Below, in pieces: positions 9,414-17,422 of a stretch of DNA of 64,000 bases. Positions within the stretch are counted from its first letter, which is position 1; every line of letters starts with the position of its first letter. Location: contig NZ_VOAK01000011.1 in the NCBI RefSeq assembly GCF_007859075.1, forward strand, positions 1,488,001-1,552,000. Direction: 5' to 3'. A program made the position numbers and the translations under genes. This DNA comes from Gemmobacter aquaticus. GTDB taxonomy: Bacteria > Pseudomonadota > Alphaproteobacteria > Rhodobacterales > Rhodobacteraceae. Below the pieces are notes generated by a model. That model made no database searches and was not told the origin of the DNA. It saw nothing but the letters and a program-made list of their open reading frames with translations.

Positions 9414-10286
9414 TCAGTGTGTGCTGACCTTTTCGTTGGGCAAAGTGCAGAATGCAGCATGTACGTCAGGCGCAAAGGCGTGGCGGCCGTTCAGGTCGTA
9501 TCGGCACCCCTCACCCATCACGTGAACCTTCAATCCCAGCAGCGTCAATGCCTGTCCGGGCCGCGCTTCCCACATCGAGGAATGCGTCAGCTCTGAGGCG
9601 TCAACCACCGTCACCGTGCCAGAGCCGACCACCTCGAACACGCCGTCGGGGCCGATGAAGGCTGCTGTATCTTCGTCGATCCCCAGCCCGATCAGGAAGG
9701 GATTGTAGGACGAGGCCGAGAGAAGCCGCCCAAGCCGGTTCCGCTGGGTAAAATGCTGGTCGATGATCACCGCGTTGGTCAGGCCAAGCCCCGGCGCCAG
9801 ACTGACAGCGCCTTCCACGGGCGAGGAGTTGCTGTCGCCCCCGGCAATCATATGTTCGGACATGATAGAGGCACCCGCCGAGGTACCCGCCACATGTACG
9901 CCAGCCGCATTGCGGCGGCGGATCCTCTGGGCGATCCCGGTTCCGCCCAGAATGGTCGAGAGCCGCAGCTGGTTGCCGCCGGTCAGGAAGATACCGGTCG
10001 CGCGGTCCAGCATCTCCAGATACCTTGGGTTGTCGCAATCGGCGCGCCGGGTGATCGGCAGGAAATCGACCTCTGCCGCGCCAAGATCGCGGAAGATGCG
10101 GTTGTAATCCTGCCCGGTGGACTCAAGCTCCGAGGCGGTGGGGATGACGACGATATCTGCCCCTGTTCCGCCCGAAAGTTCGACAAACCGGCGGTGGATG
10201 TGGCGCTCTTTCACGCGGTCCTCGCCACCACCGATCGGTATGATGAATCCGCGTGGTGCGTTTGCGCTAAGCGGGGCTGGGCACAT
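9414..10286 (-). CDS. cphB: Cyanophycinase
   Basis: A serine peptidase of family S51 that cuts cyanophycin into beta-Asp-Arg dipeptides. Counting from the chosen start, the protein is 290 residues, with GFIIPIGGGEDR near the N-terminus, TGGNQLRL at about 102-109 and the nucleophile elbow GTSAGA at 134-139 (Ser136). It is first in the minus-strand unit cphB-cphA-Mur ligase; 29 bases separate it from cphA. The ATG at 10286 gives a family-like N-terminus. The frame stays open upstream and an ATG at 10385 (323 residues) has a comparable weak ribosome site, so the start is not certain. Confidence 0.9.
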   Translation of the reverse strand: MCPAPLSANAPRGFIIPIGGGEDRVKERHIHRRFVELSGGTGADIVVIPTASELESTGQDYNRIFRDLGAAEVDFLPITRRADCDNPRYLEMLDRATGIFLTGGNQLRLSTILGGTGIAQRIRRRNAAGVHVAGTSAGASIMSEHMIAGGDSNSSPVEGAVSLAPGLGLTNAVIIDQHFTQRNRLGRLLSASSYNPFLIGLGIDEDTAAFIGPDGVFEVVGSGTVTVVDASELTHSSMWEARPGQALTLLGLKVHVMGEGCRYDLNGRHAFAPDVHAAFCTLPNEKVSTH

Positions 10287-10966
10287 GCCAAGAGATTTCC
10301 CGAAATGGCCGGATGGCCCGTTGCGTTTCCCCCAAACGCGGCCTCGCCCCAGATCGGACGTTCCGCCCCCATATCTGGCAACCATGGCGAAACATTCTTT
10401 CTCAGGCAAGGGCTTTGCAGAATGCGCCAACGGCTGTCTGAAGGACCAAGCGTGCGCCCATAACCTTTGGGGAATGAGAGGCTTTCCACGAAGGGCAGCC
10501 CTTACGCAAAGGGATGGCGGCGAATACGCCGCGCGAACAGGCGACCCATGCCGTGCTGGCAACAAATTCTTGGCGCTATGCAGCGATGTCGGAATGTCCG
10601 CTGCGCCCCATCTGCTGATCGCGATCTGCCCTCTGCCGATCGGGGTTCGGCCCCAATCCTCGCCCGTTGACTACCGCAAGCCGTGGCTGAACTGGCGGCT
10701 GTTCGCCTCTGCGCATTTCGTTCAAACGCCCATTAGGTCCAGGCCGGGCGCAATTTCAAGCGCTTTTGACTGGTGTCCCCTGACCTGTAGTCTCGAACCG
10801 GTCAGTGCCCATTCCTTCAGTGTCGATGCTGCTGCGTGTTAGTGCAGAAGGTATTACCTGTCGCCAATCTGGAATCCGTGATCCCGTTTCAGTGAAGATG
10901 TGCATCGAGAGAGTTGTGTGATGGCGGGATCGCAAGCACTCAACCCCAGCGAAGAAAGATCTGGCT
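10287..10966. other. Intergenic region without a recognisable gene
   Basis: About 680 bases between cphB (leftward) and the DUF3309 gene (rightward). Open frames here have no ribosome site, no family resemblance and atypical composition. It must hold the promoters of both divergent units. An FNR-like half palindrome (CTGATCGCGATCTG, from 10615) is present but imperfect. Confidence 0.4.
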
Positions 10967-11122
10967 ATGTTAGGCACCATCCTTCTCATTCTTCTGGTCT
11001 TGCTGGTCGTGGGGGCCCTGCCGCGATGGCCGCACAGTTCCTCTTGGGGATATGCGCCAAGCGGCGCGCTTAGCCTCGTGCTGATCATCTTGCTGGTCTT
11101 GGTGTTGACCGGCCGGCTGTAA
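10967..11122 (+). CDS. DUF3309 small membrane protein
   Basis: A 51-residue protein made of two hydrophobic helices flanking a conserved LPRWPHSSSWGYAPSG turn. This arrangement (GALP.WPHS..WGY.PSG) is the signature of the DUF3309 family, common in alphaproteobacteria and often found among stress genes. Function is unknown; it should sit in the inner membrane. GAAGAAAG precedes the ATG. It opens the small-protein cluster. Confidence 0.85.
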   Translation: MLGTILLILLVLLVVGALPRWPHSSSWGYAPSGALSLVLIILLVLVLTGRL

Positions 11123-11142
11123 CGTCCGACAGATCTGCGTGT

Positions 11143-11379
11143 TCAAGGGCGTCGGACGGAATTGCCGCTCGTGATGATCTTTTCAATCAACTGCGCCACC
11201 GCCCTGTGCATGGAGGGATCACCGCTGCCGTCGGCCGCATTGTCATGCGCGGCAGCGGCGTCCTGCAGAATACCGATGATCTCGCGCTCGGGCAGGATCT
11301 TGCGATCGTTCAATGCCAAAAGCAGCGATTCACAGATGGCGAGGGCGGCCTGTCCGGCGACGTCTGAATGAAGCGGCAT
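11143..11379 (-). CDS. Conserved small helical protein, 78 residues
   Basis: A short acidic protein beginning MPLHSDVAGQAALAICES, with LALNDRKILPEREIIGILQDA in the middle and a hydrophilic C-terminus. I recognise this type as a recurrent unnamed small protein of alphaproteobacteria but know no function. It is divergent from the Crp/Fnr gene, and an FNR-shaped palindrome lies about 90 bases upstream in the shared spacer. AAGAAAG lies upstream of the ATG; a longer in-frame start (11427) is less likely. Confidence 0.65.
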   Translation of the reverse strand: MPLHSDVAGQAALAICESLLLALNDRKILPEREIIGILQDAAAAHDNAADGSGDPSMHRAVAQLIEKIITSGNSVRRP

Positions 11380-11467
11380 AGGTTTTCGACTTTCTTGATG
11401 ATTTCTGCCATACTGCAGAGTATCCACAGCTGCTGCTTACAATCGTCGCAGGAAATTGCGACGGCGG

Positions 11468-11483
11468 GCTGATCTGGATCAGC
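11468..11483. promoter_or_regulatory. FNR-shaped palindrome between divergent genes
   Basis: GCTGATCTGGATCAGC is an inverted repeat (7-2-7) that fits the FNR/Crp family pattern TGAT-N4-ATCA. It lies 75 bases before the Crp/Fnr gene start and about 90 bases before the divergent 78-residue gene, where autoregulation would be expected. Binding is inferred only. Confidence 0.5.
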
Positions 11484-11557
11484 ATCGCGCCCCCACTTCT
11501 TTCCGAAAATGGGATTGCGGGTGGCAGAAGGCTGTCTGATCCCGCAGAGGGGCGACC

Positions 11558-12310
11558 ATGACCATGCAACCTGCTACGCCGACCGTTCTGGACAGCCCTC
11601 TTGCGCGCAAGCTCTCGGCCTTTGTCAGGCTCTCGACCGATGATCTGAGGGTGGTGTCAGACCTTTTCCGCCGCCGCCGCAACTTCGGGATCGGTGTCGA
11701 AATGATCCATCAGGGCCAGACCGACCAGACAGCCTTCGTGCTGGCTTCGGGCTGGGCCTGTTCCTACAAGATCCTGCCCGGTGGCACGCGGCAGATCGTC
11801 GATTTTCAGGTGCCGGGCGATTTTCTGGGCCTGCGCTCGGTGCTCTTTCGCACGTCTGACCATAATGTCGAGCCGATCACACCAGTACAGGCGTCCGAGG
11901 TCACGCAGCGGGATCTTCTGTCGGCCTTTGCCGAAACGCCGCGTCTGGCCACAGCGGTCCTGTGGGCGGCTTCGCGTGACGAGGCGATGGTGGTCGAGCG
12001 TCTGGTTGATCTGGGACGGCGTTCGGCGACCGAGAGGATGGCGCATTTCCTGCTGGAACTTGGCGCCCGTCTGCGGCTGGTCGGTATGGGCGAGCGCAGC
12101 GGCTATAGCTGCCCCTTGTCGCAGTATCTTCTCGCCGATGCCCTTGGACTGAGTGCGGTCCACGTCAACCGTGTGCTGCGCGAGTTGCGCGAAGAGGGGA
12201 TGCTCACGTTCCAGAAAGGCCGTGTCACGTTTGACGACTACGACGCGCTTGTCGAGCTTGCAGCCTTTGATCGCGCCTATCTGGATCACGAGGGGCCACT
12301 CTTGACTTGA
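11558..12310 (+). CDS. Crp/Fnr family transcriptional regulator
   Basis: A 250-residue regulator with an N-terminal cyclic-nucleotide-binding-like beta-roll (about 20-140; IHQGQTDQTAFVLASGWACSYK), a dimer helix and a C-terminal winged helix (LADALGLSAVHVNRVLREL, near 200-220). There is no N-terminal cysteine cluster, so it is not an oxygen-sensing FNR. The recognition helix carries HVNR instead of the FNR E..SR set, so its exact half-site cannot be assumed. The start has GAGGGG 5 nt upstream. It sits inside the stress-protein cluster and is the obvious local regulator; FNR-shaped sites occur upstream of it and of several neighbours. Confidence 0.9.
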   Translation: MTMQPATPTVLDSPLARKLSAFVRLSTDDLRVVSDLFRRRRNFGIGVEMIHQGQTDQTAFVLASGWACSYKILPGGTRQIVDFQVPGDFLGLRSVLFRTSDHNVEPITPVQASEVTQRDLLSAFAETPRLATAVLWAASRDEAMVVERLVDLGRRSATERMAHFLLELGARLRLVGMGERSGYSCPLSQYLLADALGLSAVHVNRVLRELREEGMLTFQKGRVTFDDYDALVELAAFDRAYLDHEGPLLT

Positions 12311-12355
12311 TGTGGTCCTTCCGATGCCACCTGCACGCGGAAGGGCCGTTCAGTG

Positions 12356-12541
12356 TCAGGCCAGCGCTTTAGTCGCTGCATCCAGCGACTTTATGCAGTC
12401 GGCATCCCTCTTTGCCGCCAACGCTTTTTCGGCAGCCTGATAGTGGGTCAGGGCAGCCTCTTTCTTGGGACCGGCCGGAGCCTTGTCCCAGGCAGATTTC
12501 ACGGATTTCATCTTGTCAGACGTCGAAGTGAAGCTTGTCAT
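12356..12541 (-). CDS. Small helical protein, 61 residues
   Basis: The protein MTSFTSTSDKMKSVKSAWDK... is Lys/Ala-rich and predicted fully helical, with an HYQAAEKALAAKRDADCIKSLDAA repeat-like second half resembling one TPR hairpin. No named family is recognised. AGGAAAG about 7 nt before the ATG at 12541 supports the start; the longer frame upstream is proline/arginine-rich and unconvincing. It lies between the Crp/Fnr gene and the OmpA lipoprotein, converging on the former. Confidence 0.6.
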   Translation of the reverse strand: MTSFTSTSDKMKSVKSAWDKAPAGPKKEAALTHYQAAEKALAAKRDADCIKSLDAATKALA

Positions 12542-12786
12542 TGGTTTGGACTTTCCTAGTTGCGACCAGACCCGGTTCCGTTGACCCTGTTCCTCCGGGG
12601 ATTGAGGGGATGAAGGTTCAGGGCCGGAGCCGGGCCTGGTGCAGTATGGGCTTCGAGGATTCGTTGCCCATGCCGGACCCTGCACTTATTGACGGGGGGC
12701 TGTGCTGATGCAGGTTTGCTTTACAGGATGTTTCGCGCGCAGAGCGCATTATGCGGGTCCCGTATGTGTCGCCCCCCCTGATCGGA

Positions 12787-13335
12787 TCAGTTTATCGGGG
12801 TGATCACGATCTCGACGCGCCGGTTCTGCGCGCGCCCGGCCGCTGTGGCATTTGAAGTAATGGGTTCAGCAGAGCCATGCCCTGATGCAGTGACCCGGGT
12901 AAACCGCACCCCCTCTGCCACGAGAATATTCGCCACTGCCAGCGCGCGATCCTGGCTCAGTTGCCGGTTATAGCTCTCGGAACCCTCTGTGTCTGTGTGG
13001 CCCACCACACGGACATTGCTGTCAGGATAGGCACGCAGCGAGCGCGCAACTTCCCGCAAGGCCGGGCGGATGCCGGGCTCGACCATGGCCGATCCGGTCA
13101 CGAAAGCAACATTTTCTGGCACGATCACACGTAACTGACTGCCCGTGTTGGTGACGCGGGTGCCGCTGTTGACCAGTTGCTGGTTCAAGTCGCGTTCCTG
13201 CTGGGCCATGCGCGCGCCGATGTCGGAACTGACGGTCGCGCCACTCGCGGTGCGGATGGGCATACCGGTGTTATATGTGCATCCGGCCAAGGCAACGCTT
13301 GCCGAGAGGACGCAAATCAGGGGTTTGAAGGGCAT
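12787..13335 (-). CDS. OmpA-family lipoprotein (YiaD-like)
   Basis: A 182-residue outer-membrane lipoprotein. The signal peptide MPFKPLICVLSASVALAGC ends in a clear lipobox (ALAG-Cys19). The mature part has a short coiled segment and then an OmpA peptidoglycan-binding domain (about 80-182): ENVAFVTGSAMVEP, VRVVGHTDTEGSESYNRQLSQDRA and ASGHGSAEPI, with the usual Asp and Arg positions for binding diaminopimelate. Homologues tie the outer membrane to the wall. AAAGGACGG precedes the chosen ATG. It is divergent from the DUF883 gene, and the shared spacer has an FNR-like site. Confidence 0.9.
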   Translation of the reverse strand: MPFKPLICVLSASVALAGCTYNTGMPIRTASGATVSSDIGARMAQQERDLNQQLVNSGTRVTNTGSQLRVIVPENVAFVTGSAMVEPGIRPALREVARSLRAYPDSNVRVVGHTDTEGSESYNRQLSQDRALAVANILVAEGVRFTRVTASGHGSAEPITSNATAAGRAQNRRVEIVITPIN

Positions 13336-13475
13336 AGGGTCCGTCCTTTTGAGTCGTCCTGCCGGGACAAGGCGCAGTGCCACATCAACCGGGGCCGATC
13401 TGGGGGTATCATGCGCTGCGGCACGCGCGTCTGCCCTAATCTCGATCAGCCTTGTCCAAATTGCATTGCGGGCGG

Positions 13476-13489
13476 CAGATGCAGATCAA
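13476..13489. promoter_or_regulatory. FNR-like site between OmpA and DUF883 genes
   Basis: CAGAT-gcag-ATCAA (the reverse strand reads TTGAT-ctgc-ATCTG) differs from TTGAT-N4-ATCAA-type sites at one core base. It lies 98 bases before the DUF883 start and about 140 before the OmpA lipoprotein start. Two flanking copies of GCTGATCG-N3-TTAG point outward toward the two genes. Confidence 0.35.
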
Positions 13490-13586
13490 GCTGATCGGCG
13501 TTAGTGCGCCCGCCTTACGGTGTTGCGAAGATCGCCTGTCACCGCATGGCAGGTGCCATGCAGGCCAATCACGAAAGGAGCCCGTC

Positions 13587-13892
13587 GTGGCACAAGACCC
13601 AAGCGCCCAAGCCGCCGCAGAACATGAGGCTGTTCTCGCTCAGATGTCCGCCCTGCGCTCCGAGCTTGCGAGGCTGGCGCAAGAGATACAGTCAACAACC
13701 CTCAGCCGCGGTCAGGCCATTGCCCGCGACATGTCGGATGGGATGACAGAGGCCGCCAGCTATCTGGGCCGGAAGGGCCATGCCGCCGACCAGCGACTGG
13801 AAGGTGCTGTGGCCGCAAACCCTTATCTGGCCCTCGGGCTGGCTGCAGGAATGGGAATTCTCTTGGGCGCGCTGACCAGGCGTCATGGCTGA
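13587..13892 (+). CDS. DUF883 (ElaB/YqjD-like) membrane-anchored protein
   Basis: A 101-residue protein: a long helical, charged N-terminal part (ALRSELARLAQEIQ), then ANPYLALGLAAGMGILLGALTRR, the single C-terminal membrane helix and RR tail of the ElaB/YqjD/DUF883 family. E. coli members associate with ribosomes at the membrane in stationary phase. A GTG start is chosen because AAAGGAG lies 7 nt upstream, much better than upstream ATGs. The next gene's ATG overlaps its stop. Confidence 0.85.
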   Translation: MAQDPSAQAAAEHEAVLAQMSALRSELARLAQEIQSTTLSRGQAIARDMSDGMTEAASYLGRKGHAADQRLEGAVAANPYLALGLAAGMGILLGALTRRHG

Positions 13893-14242
13893 CACGTCGC
13901 GGATGGGCGCAAAGATGGGTCGGATGCCGCGCAAGTGTCTTGCGTGGCGCCCTGATCGCCGGTCTGGCTGCGGTCGGGCTCAGCCTTACCCTTGCGGCGA
14001 TCGTGTTGGCGCTCTCTAGCTGGCTTGGTCCGATCGCCGGTTTGGGACTGTCAGGCCTGGCCCTTCTCTTCATCGCAGGCGCACTGCGCAGGTACTCGCG
14101 CTCTGTGCCATCCACGTTTGAAGGCGAAACGACCGCGCGCATAGCCAGCCACCTTGAGGCTGCAAGTTTTCTGCTGGGATTCGTCCTTTCGCGCATCGCG
14201 ACGCGACGGATCCGAGCTGTCCTTGCAAGACGGAGACGATGA
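13885..14242 (+). pseudogene. Phage holin-family (Actinobacterial Holin-X/YqjE-like) membrane protein with probable frameshift
   Basis: Partner gene of DUF883: an ATG at 13885 overlaps the upstream stop and reads MADTSRMGAKMGRMPRK, then this frame runs into nonsense. The expected continuation (LRGALIAGLAAVGLSLTLAAIVLAL and a second hydrophobic helix near SGLALLFIAGALRRYS) is in another frame from about 13940 to the stop at 14242. So one base appears lost or gained between 13925 and 13940. The alternatives are a real TTG start at 13940 giving 100 residues, or a sequencing error. The product would have two membrane helices and a basic C-terminus. Confidence 0.5.
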
Positions 14243-14371
14243 GAAAGCGGCTGGCACGACCGGTGCTTGATATCGCCGGGGCTAATGCACGCTCCGCAAC
14301 GGATCAAGCAGGCGTCTGGATTCCCCGCGCAATCCGGATAGGAGCGGAGAGCCTATACCTCTATTCTCTGC

Positions 14372-14728
14372 TCAGAGTTCCTCGCACCTCGACAGGTAAG
14401 CAATGTCGCGCAGGGCGCGTCGTGCCAAGGTTTGCTGACGACCGCTCTGCCCCGGCACGGTTAACATGTATTGCTCGACCAGGAACCGCAATCGAACCGC
14501 CGCTTCTGGCCACGTTCGGGCCGGCCCCTGAAGCAAAAGCGCATCTGCCTCTGCAAGAACCAGGCGCGAGCTGGGTGTACCTGCGCCGCGCATTGATCGT
14601 CGCAAGTACACGGCGAACAACTCTGCCGTCCCACGATGGGCATCAAGGTCTAAAATCGAAGCATAGGGATCGGTCGCCACTGCCGCGGACCTGCTGTCAG
14701 AAGGCGACCCCTTTGTGGTTTCGGTCAT
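14372..14728 (-). CDS. Unknown protein, 118 residues, third gene of a coupled trio
   Basis: A soluble, helical, Ala/Arg-rich protein with AELFAVYLRRSMRGAGTP and PEAAVRLRFLVEQYMLTVP segments. No family recognised. Its ATG overlaps the stop of the upstream 117-residue gene (ATGA, 4 bases), so it is translationally coupled to it. This coupling, plus normal composition, is the main reason to call it real. Confidence 0.6.
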   Translation of the reverse strand: MTETTKGSPSDSRSAAVATDPYASILDLDAHRGTAELFAVYLRRSMRGAGTPSSRLVLAEADALLLQGPARTWPEAAVRLRFLVEQYMLTVPGQSGRQQTLARRALRDIAYLSRCEEL

Positions 14729-15078
14729 TGCGATGCGACCGTCATGGCCTGCAGGCAGGCGCGCGCAAGACTGCGGTCTGCCTTGTCACCTCCGGGCGGG
14801 GTGGCCCAACCGGTTTGCATCAGCAGATCGGGCTGCCCCGAGGGCGCGGCCGCGCGCAAGGTCTCCAGTTTGGCCACGCTCGCAGGATCACTGCGCGACC
14901 TTTCAAGACAGACGGGGACCAGCGCCGCCGTAACATCGGCGGTGGACCGGATGGCCGCTTGCTTTTCCGCCCCCGAGGCGGTCTGCCAGCCGCCCCAGTT
15001 GAACCCGATCACGGCTAACATCGCGGCCCCAAAGACGGCGCCATAAGCGCCAGGCTTGAACCATTCCGGCATGTTCAT
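14725..15078 (-). CDS. Conserved alphaproteobacterial membrane-anchored protein
   Basis: A 117-residue protein with one N-terminal membrane helix (AYGAVFGAAMLAVIGFNWGGW) and a periplasmic domain with VPVCLERSRSD, MQTGWATPPGGDKADRS and RACLQAM. The pattern 'GF.WGGW', a central CxxR, 'GWAT.PG' and a terminal RAC is one I know from a widespread but uncharacterised alphaproteobacterial family. Two conserved cysteines could form a disulfide. It overlaps both neighbours by 4 bases (ATGA). Confidence 0.7.
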   Translation of the reverse strand: MNMPEWFKPGAYGAVFGAAMLAVIGFNWGGWQTASGAEKQAAIRSTADVTAALVPVCLERSRSDPASVAKLETLRAAAPSGQPDLLMQTGWATPPGGDKADRSLARACLQAMTVASQ

Positions 15079-15374
15079 CTTGTATCCTTTTCGCTGACCG
15101 GCGCGGTTGCGCCTGTATTCTCGGTCTTGGCGAGGTCTCTTGCCAGGGCCGCCTCAATGTCTTGCTCGGTCGTGGCACGCAACTCTGTCACCCCGGCACG
15201 GCCGACGACCTGTAGATAGGTTGAAACCCGGCGGAAGGCCTCAAAACTCAGCCCATGAAGCAACTCATCCTCGATCAGCACGTCGTAGACGCCTGCCGAA
15301 AACTCCTCAGAATGACCGGCAAGCCTGAACGGATGGGCGAACCGCACTTGCGCGATGGACGGGCGGATCGTCAT
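15075..15374 (-). CDS. Unknown protein, 99 residues, first gene of a coupled trio
   Basis: MTIRPSIAQVRFAHPFRLAGHSEEFSAGVYDVLIEDELL suggests a small beta-rich domain, followed by a helical C-terminus with EQDIEAALARDL. No named family. AAGGGGG 6 nt before the ATG at 15374 favours this start over the ATG at 15404. It heads a three-gene leftward unit with ATGA overlaps. Confidence 0.6.
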   Translation of the reverse strand: MTIRPSIAQVRFAHPFRLAGHSEEFSAGVYDVLIEDELLHGLSFEAFRRVSTYLQVVGRAGVTELRATTEQDIEAALARDLAKTENTGATAPVSEKDTR

Positions 15375-15662
15375 GGAACCCCCTTGACCGCCGGGAGAAA
15401 TCACTTCCCCAAGCTGCGGTCTGATTTACGCAATGATACCCCGCCGTGCCTGGGCCGGCACTTGCGCAGGTTAGCCCTCGCAGGCCTTTATCGTGACAGC
15501 ACCACCTGGGCCTTGAAGCCTTCTGCCTGCGGAGGGCAAAGAATCCAGCCCCCTGGCCTCTTTAGGAAGAATGTAAAATAAATCATTAGGATAGAGGATG
15601 ATCCGACCCTATATATAAGATGTCGCGGGAGTATCCCGAGCGACGTCATGGAGGACCCGATC

Positions 15663-15818
15663 ATGGGTACCGACACCAAGCACACTGGCCCCGGCAAGAT
15701 GCAGGACACCAAGCGGAAGCAGCCAGCCGAAACCCCGGAGTCCGATCCGTCGCGCCGTCAGGACGGCGATCCCGCACCAAGCAAAGAGACCCGCGCAGAA
15801 AAGCCTCAACAGGCTTGA
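15663..15818 (+). CDS. Small hydrophilic protein, 51 residues
   Basis: MGTDTKHTGPGKMQDTKRKQ... is very polar, rich in Lys, Asp, Pro and Gln, with no hydrophobic core; it is probably disordered, in the style of small stress-induced hydrophilic proteins. GGAGG lies 8 nt upstream of the ATG. The 5' region (15570-15625) is unusually AT-rich for this genome and probably contains the promoter. Function unknown. Confidence 0.6.
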   Translation: MGTDTKHTGPGKMQDTKRKQPAETPESDPSRRQDGDPAPSKETRAEKPQQA

Positions 15819-15968
15819 TCATGCTGCTGCGCGCGTGGCTGGCATCCGCAGGAGCCAATATTGCAAGGTTCTTGCCGCCAGTCTGATCCCGAGTTCGGCG
15901 AAAGTCTGGGCATGGGGATAAGGCTTCTTCGCCCCCCGGAACCAAACGCATGAAGTAGCCGGATTGCG

Positions 15969-15996
15969 GGGCGGCAGGTTTTTTTGCCCGCCGCCC
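15969..15996 (+). terminator. Stem-loop with T-rich loop
   Basis: GGGCGGC (15969-15975) pairs with GCCGCCC (15990-15996) around a T-rich loop. The T run is in the loop rather than after the stem, so it is not a classical terminator. It could end the 51-residue gene's transcript or lie in the leader of the next gene. Confidence 0.3.
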
Positions 15997-16032
15997 TGTA
16001 AACAATCTGATGATACGCCGATGGAGGCTACC

Positions 16033-16674
16033 ATGCTGACATTTGATGTCACGGGTCCGCTCAATTCCGATCCTGAACATGATCAGCGCCTTACGGTCGC
16101 TGATGAGATCGAACGTGCAGAAAACGAAGGGATGCCGGACCCGCAGCAAGCAGATCGATCGACTGCTCCGCCACCGGACCTGCTTGCCGAAACAACCATG
16201 CTGGAACGGCGCGTGCTGGCGCATGAGCGTATCCTGCAGTCCCTTATCGCCCATTTGTCCGAGCTTGACCCTCGATACCTGGAACGGCTGAAAACCACAT
16301 TTGTCGTTCCCCTCACGATGAAGCACTATGAGCAGGACTTCACCGAAACCGAGGACTACGCAGCCGAGTTCATCCGCGCGATCGAGATTATTGGACAGGC
16401 CGTGCCGACCTTCGCGACCCCAGCGGTCAGAGCGCCGTATGAACCGGATCGTGTTCCGTCTGGCAAAGGGCCGGTAGTCGGGTTTTTCACGCCCACATTG
16501 TTCATGATCCGTCAGCGCGAAAACCAATGGGATCTGATCATCGACGGCCATCCCTACAGCAGTTTCGACTCGGAACCCGAGGCGCTGGACGCAGCCACCC
16601 GTGTCGCCCGTCGCATTGCTTCACGCGGACCCGTGGAGGTGCGCAGCAGCAGCAAGCCTGATGGCTGGCCTTAG
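16033..16674 (+). CDS. DUF2188-like protein, 213 residues
   Basis: The N-terminal two thirds are helical and acidic (HDQRLTVADEIERAENEG; LERRVLAHERILQSLIAHL). The last 60 residues (RENQWDLIIDGHPYSSFDSEPEALDAATRVARR... VEVRSS) fit the small DUF2188 fold, in which a W..... G....F.t..eA...A..lA pattern recurs. Function unknown. The ATG at 16033 has GGAGG 5 nt upstream; the ATG at 16021 in the same frame has none. Confidence 0.7.
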   Translation: MLTFDVTGPLNSDPEHDQRLTVADEIERAENEGMPDPQQADRSTAPPPDLLAETTMLERRVLAHERILQSLIAHLSELDPRYLERLKTTFVVPLTMKHYEQDFTETEDYAAEFIRAIEIIGQAVPTFATPAVRAPYEPDRVPSGKGPVVGFFTPTLFMIRQRENQWDLIIDGHPYSSFDSEPEALDAATRVARRIASRGPVEVRSSSKPDGWP

Positions 16675-16900
16675 GCCCGAAAGGGCAGCGCTCGCACGGC
16701 CGATCGGTTGCGCAGCGGCTTTCATGGCACGTGTTGCCTGGCCAATTTGAGTTCTTGGTCAGCCCTCTGGCGACTTCAAATGCGCCAGTCGGCGGCATGG
16801 GCAGGCCTTGCTCCGCGCAAGGCACGACCGGCATCCGGTTGTCCTGTTTGGACTTCGGGTAGATCCTGCGCGTTGGAGGTGCAGGGGGCGATTCGTTCGA

Positions 16901-17059
16901 TCAGACTTTGTCGGATGCGTCTTTTCTCTTGTTGAACGCTTTTCGAAACGCTGCATCGTTTCGGTGTATCTTGTCATCCGCCTCGCGGGACTTGTAGGCG
17001 CTTACCACCTTCAATCCCTTCGGGGCCCCGGCCCCCGGTTTCTTTTTGGCCTCTTTCAT
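16901..17059 (-). CDS. Small basic protein, 52 residues
   Basis: MKEAKKKPGAGAPKGLKVVS... is Lys-rich throughout, with NDAAFRKAFNKRKDASDKV at the end, and is possibly nucleic-acid binding. GAGGAAG lies about 10 nt before the ATG. It starts only 37 bases after the CsbD stop on the same strand and is probably in one transcript with CsbD. No family recognised. Confidence 0.65.
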   Translation of the reverse strand: MKEAKKKPGAGAPKGLKVVSAYKSREADDKIHRNDAAFRKAFNKRKDASDKV

Positions 17060-17096
17060 CAGATTGTCACTTCCTCAAAACCTGTAAATTTTGACG

Positions 17097-17270
17097 TCAA
17101 TCGTCTTTCAGGTTGTCGAGCGCCTTGCCGACAGCCTTCTGGACTGTGCCAGCGGCCTTTTCGATCTTGCCTTCAGCCTCCAGCGTCTTGTCACCGGACA
17201 GCTTGCCAAGCTGCTCTTTGACGGTACCTTCGACCTGCTTGACCGTTCCCTTGATGCGGTTCTTGTCCAT
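17097..17270 (-). CDS. CsbD family stress protein
   Basis: A 57-residue protein, MDKNRIKGTVKQVEGTVKEQ... LGKLSGDKTLEAEGKIEKAAG..., a clean match to the CsbD/YjbJ signature (N...G..kq..G.vke..G...gd..l...Gk.e...G). These are among the most abundant general-stress proteins of many bacteria; their biochemical role is not known. AAGGAC precedes the ATG. The 52-residue basic gene follows on the same strand. Confidence 0.9.
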   Translation of the reverse strand: MDKNRIKGTVKQVEGTVKEQLGKLSGDKTLEAEGKIEKAAGTVQKAVGKALDNLKDD

Positions 17271-17422
17271 GTTCGTATGTCCTTATGACTTGATGTTGAT
17301 GTGGCGGCACTGAAACTGCGGACCCTGCGAAGCGTCGATGCGCCACACATAGTTCTTGGACCTGCCAGCCGATTGCGGCCCGAGACCCGGACATCAGCGC
17401 AGCGTCACAGGTATCGGAATGC

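Noticed and set aside
10117-10842. A 241-codon plus-strand frame over the cphB start
   Set aside because: Most of it is antisense to cyanophycinase, and its unique part is Pro/Arg/Ser-rich without a ribosome site.
12778-12790. Palindrome CTGATCGGATCAG as another FNR-type site
   Set aside because: The spacer is three bases instead of four, it overlaps the OmpA stop codon, and it lies about 240 bases from the next start.
14239-15018. A 259-codon plus-strand frame
   Set aside because: It is antisense to two coupled genes that show ATGA overlaps, and its own translation is Arg-rich with no motif.
15661-16551. A 296-codon minus-strand frame
   Set aside because: It overlaps the 51-residue and DUF2188-like genes antisense, has no plausible start and no recognisable motif; the plus-strand genes have ribosome sites.
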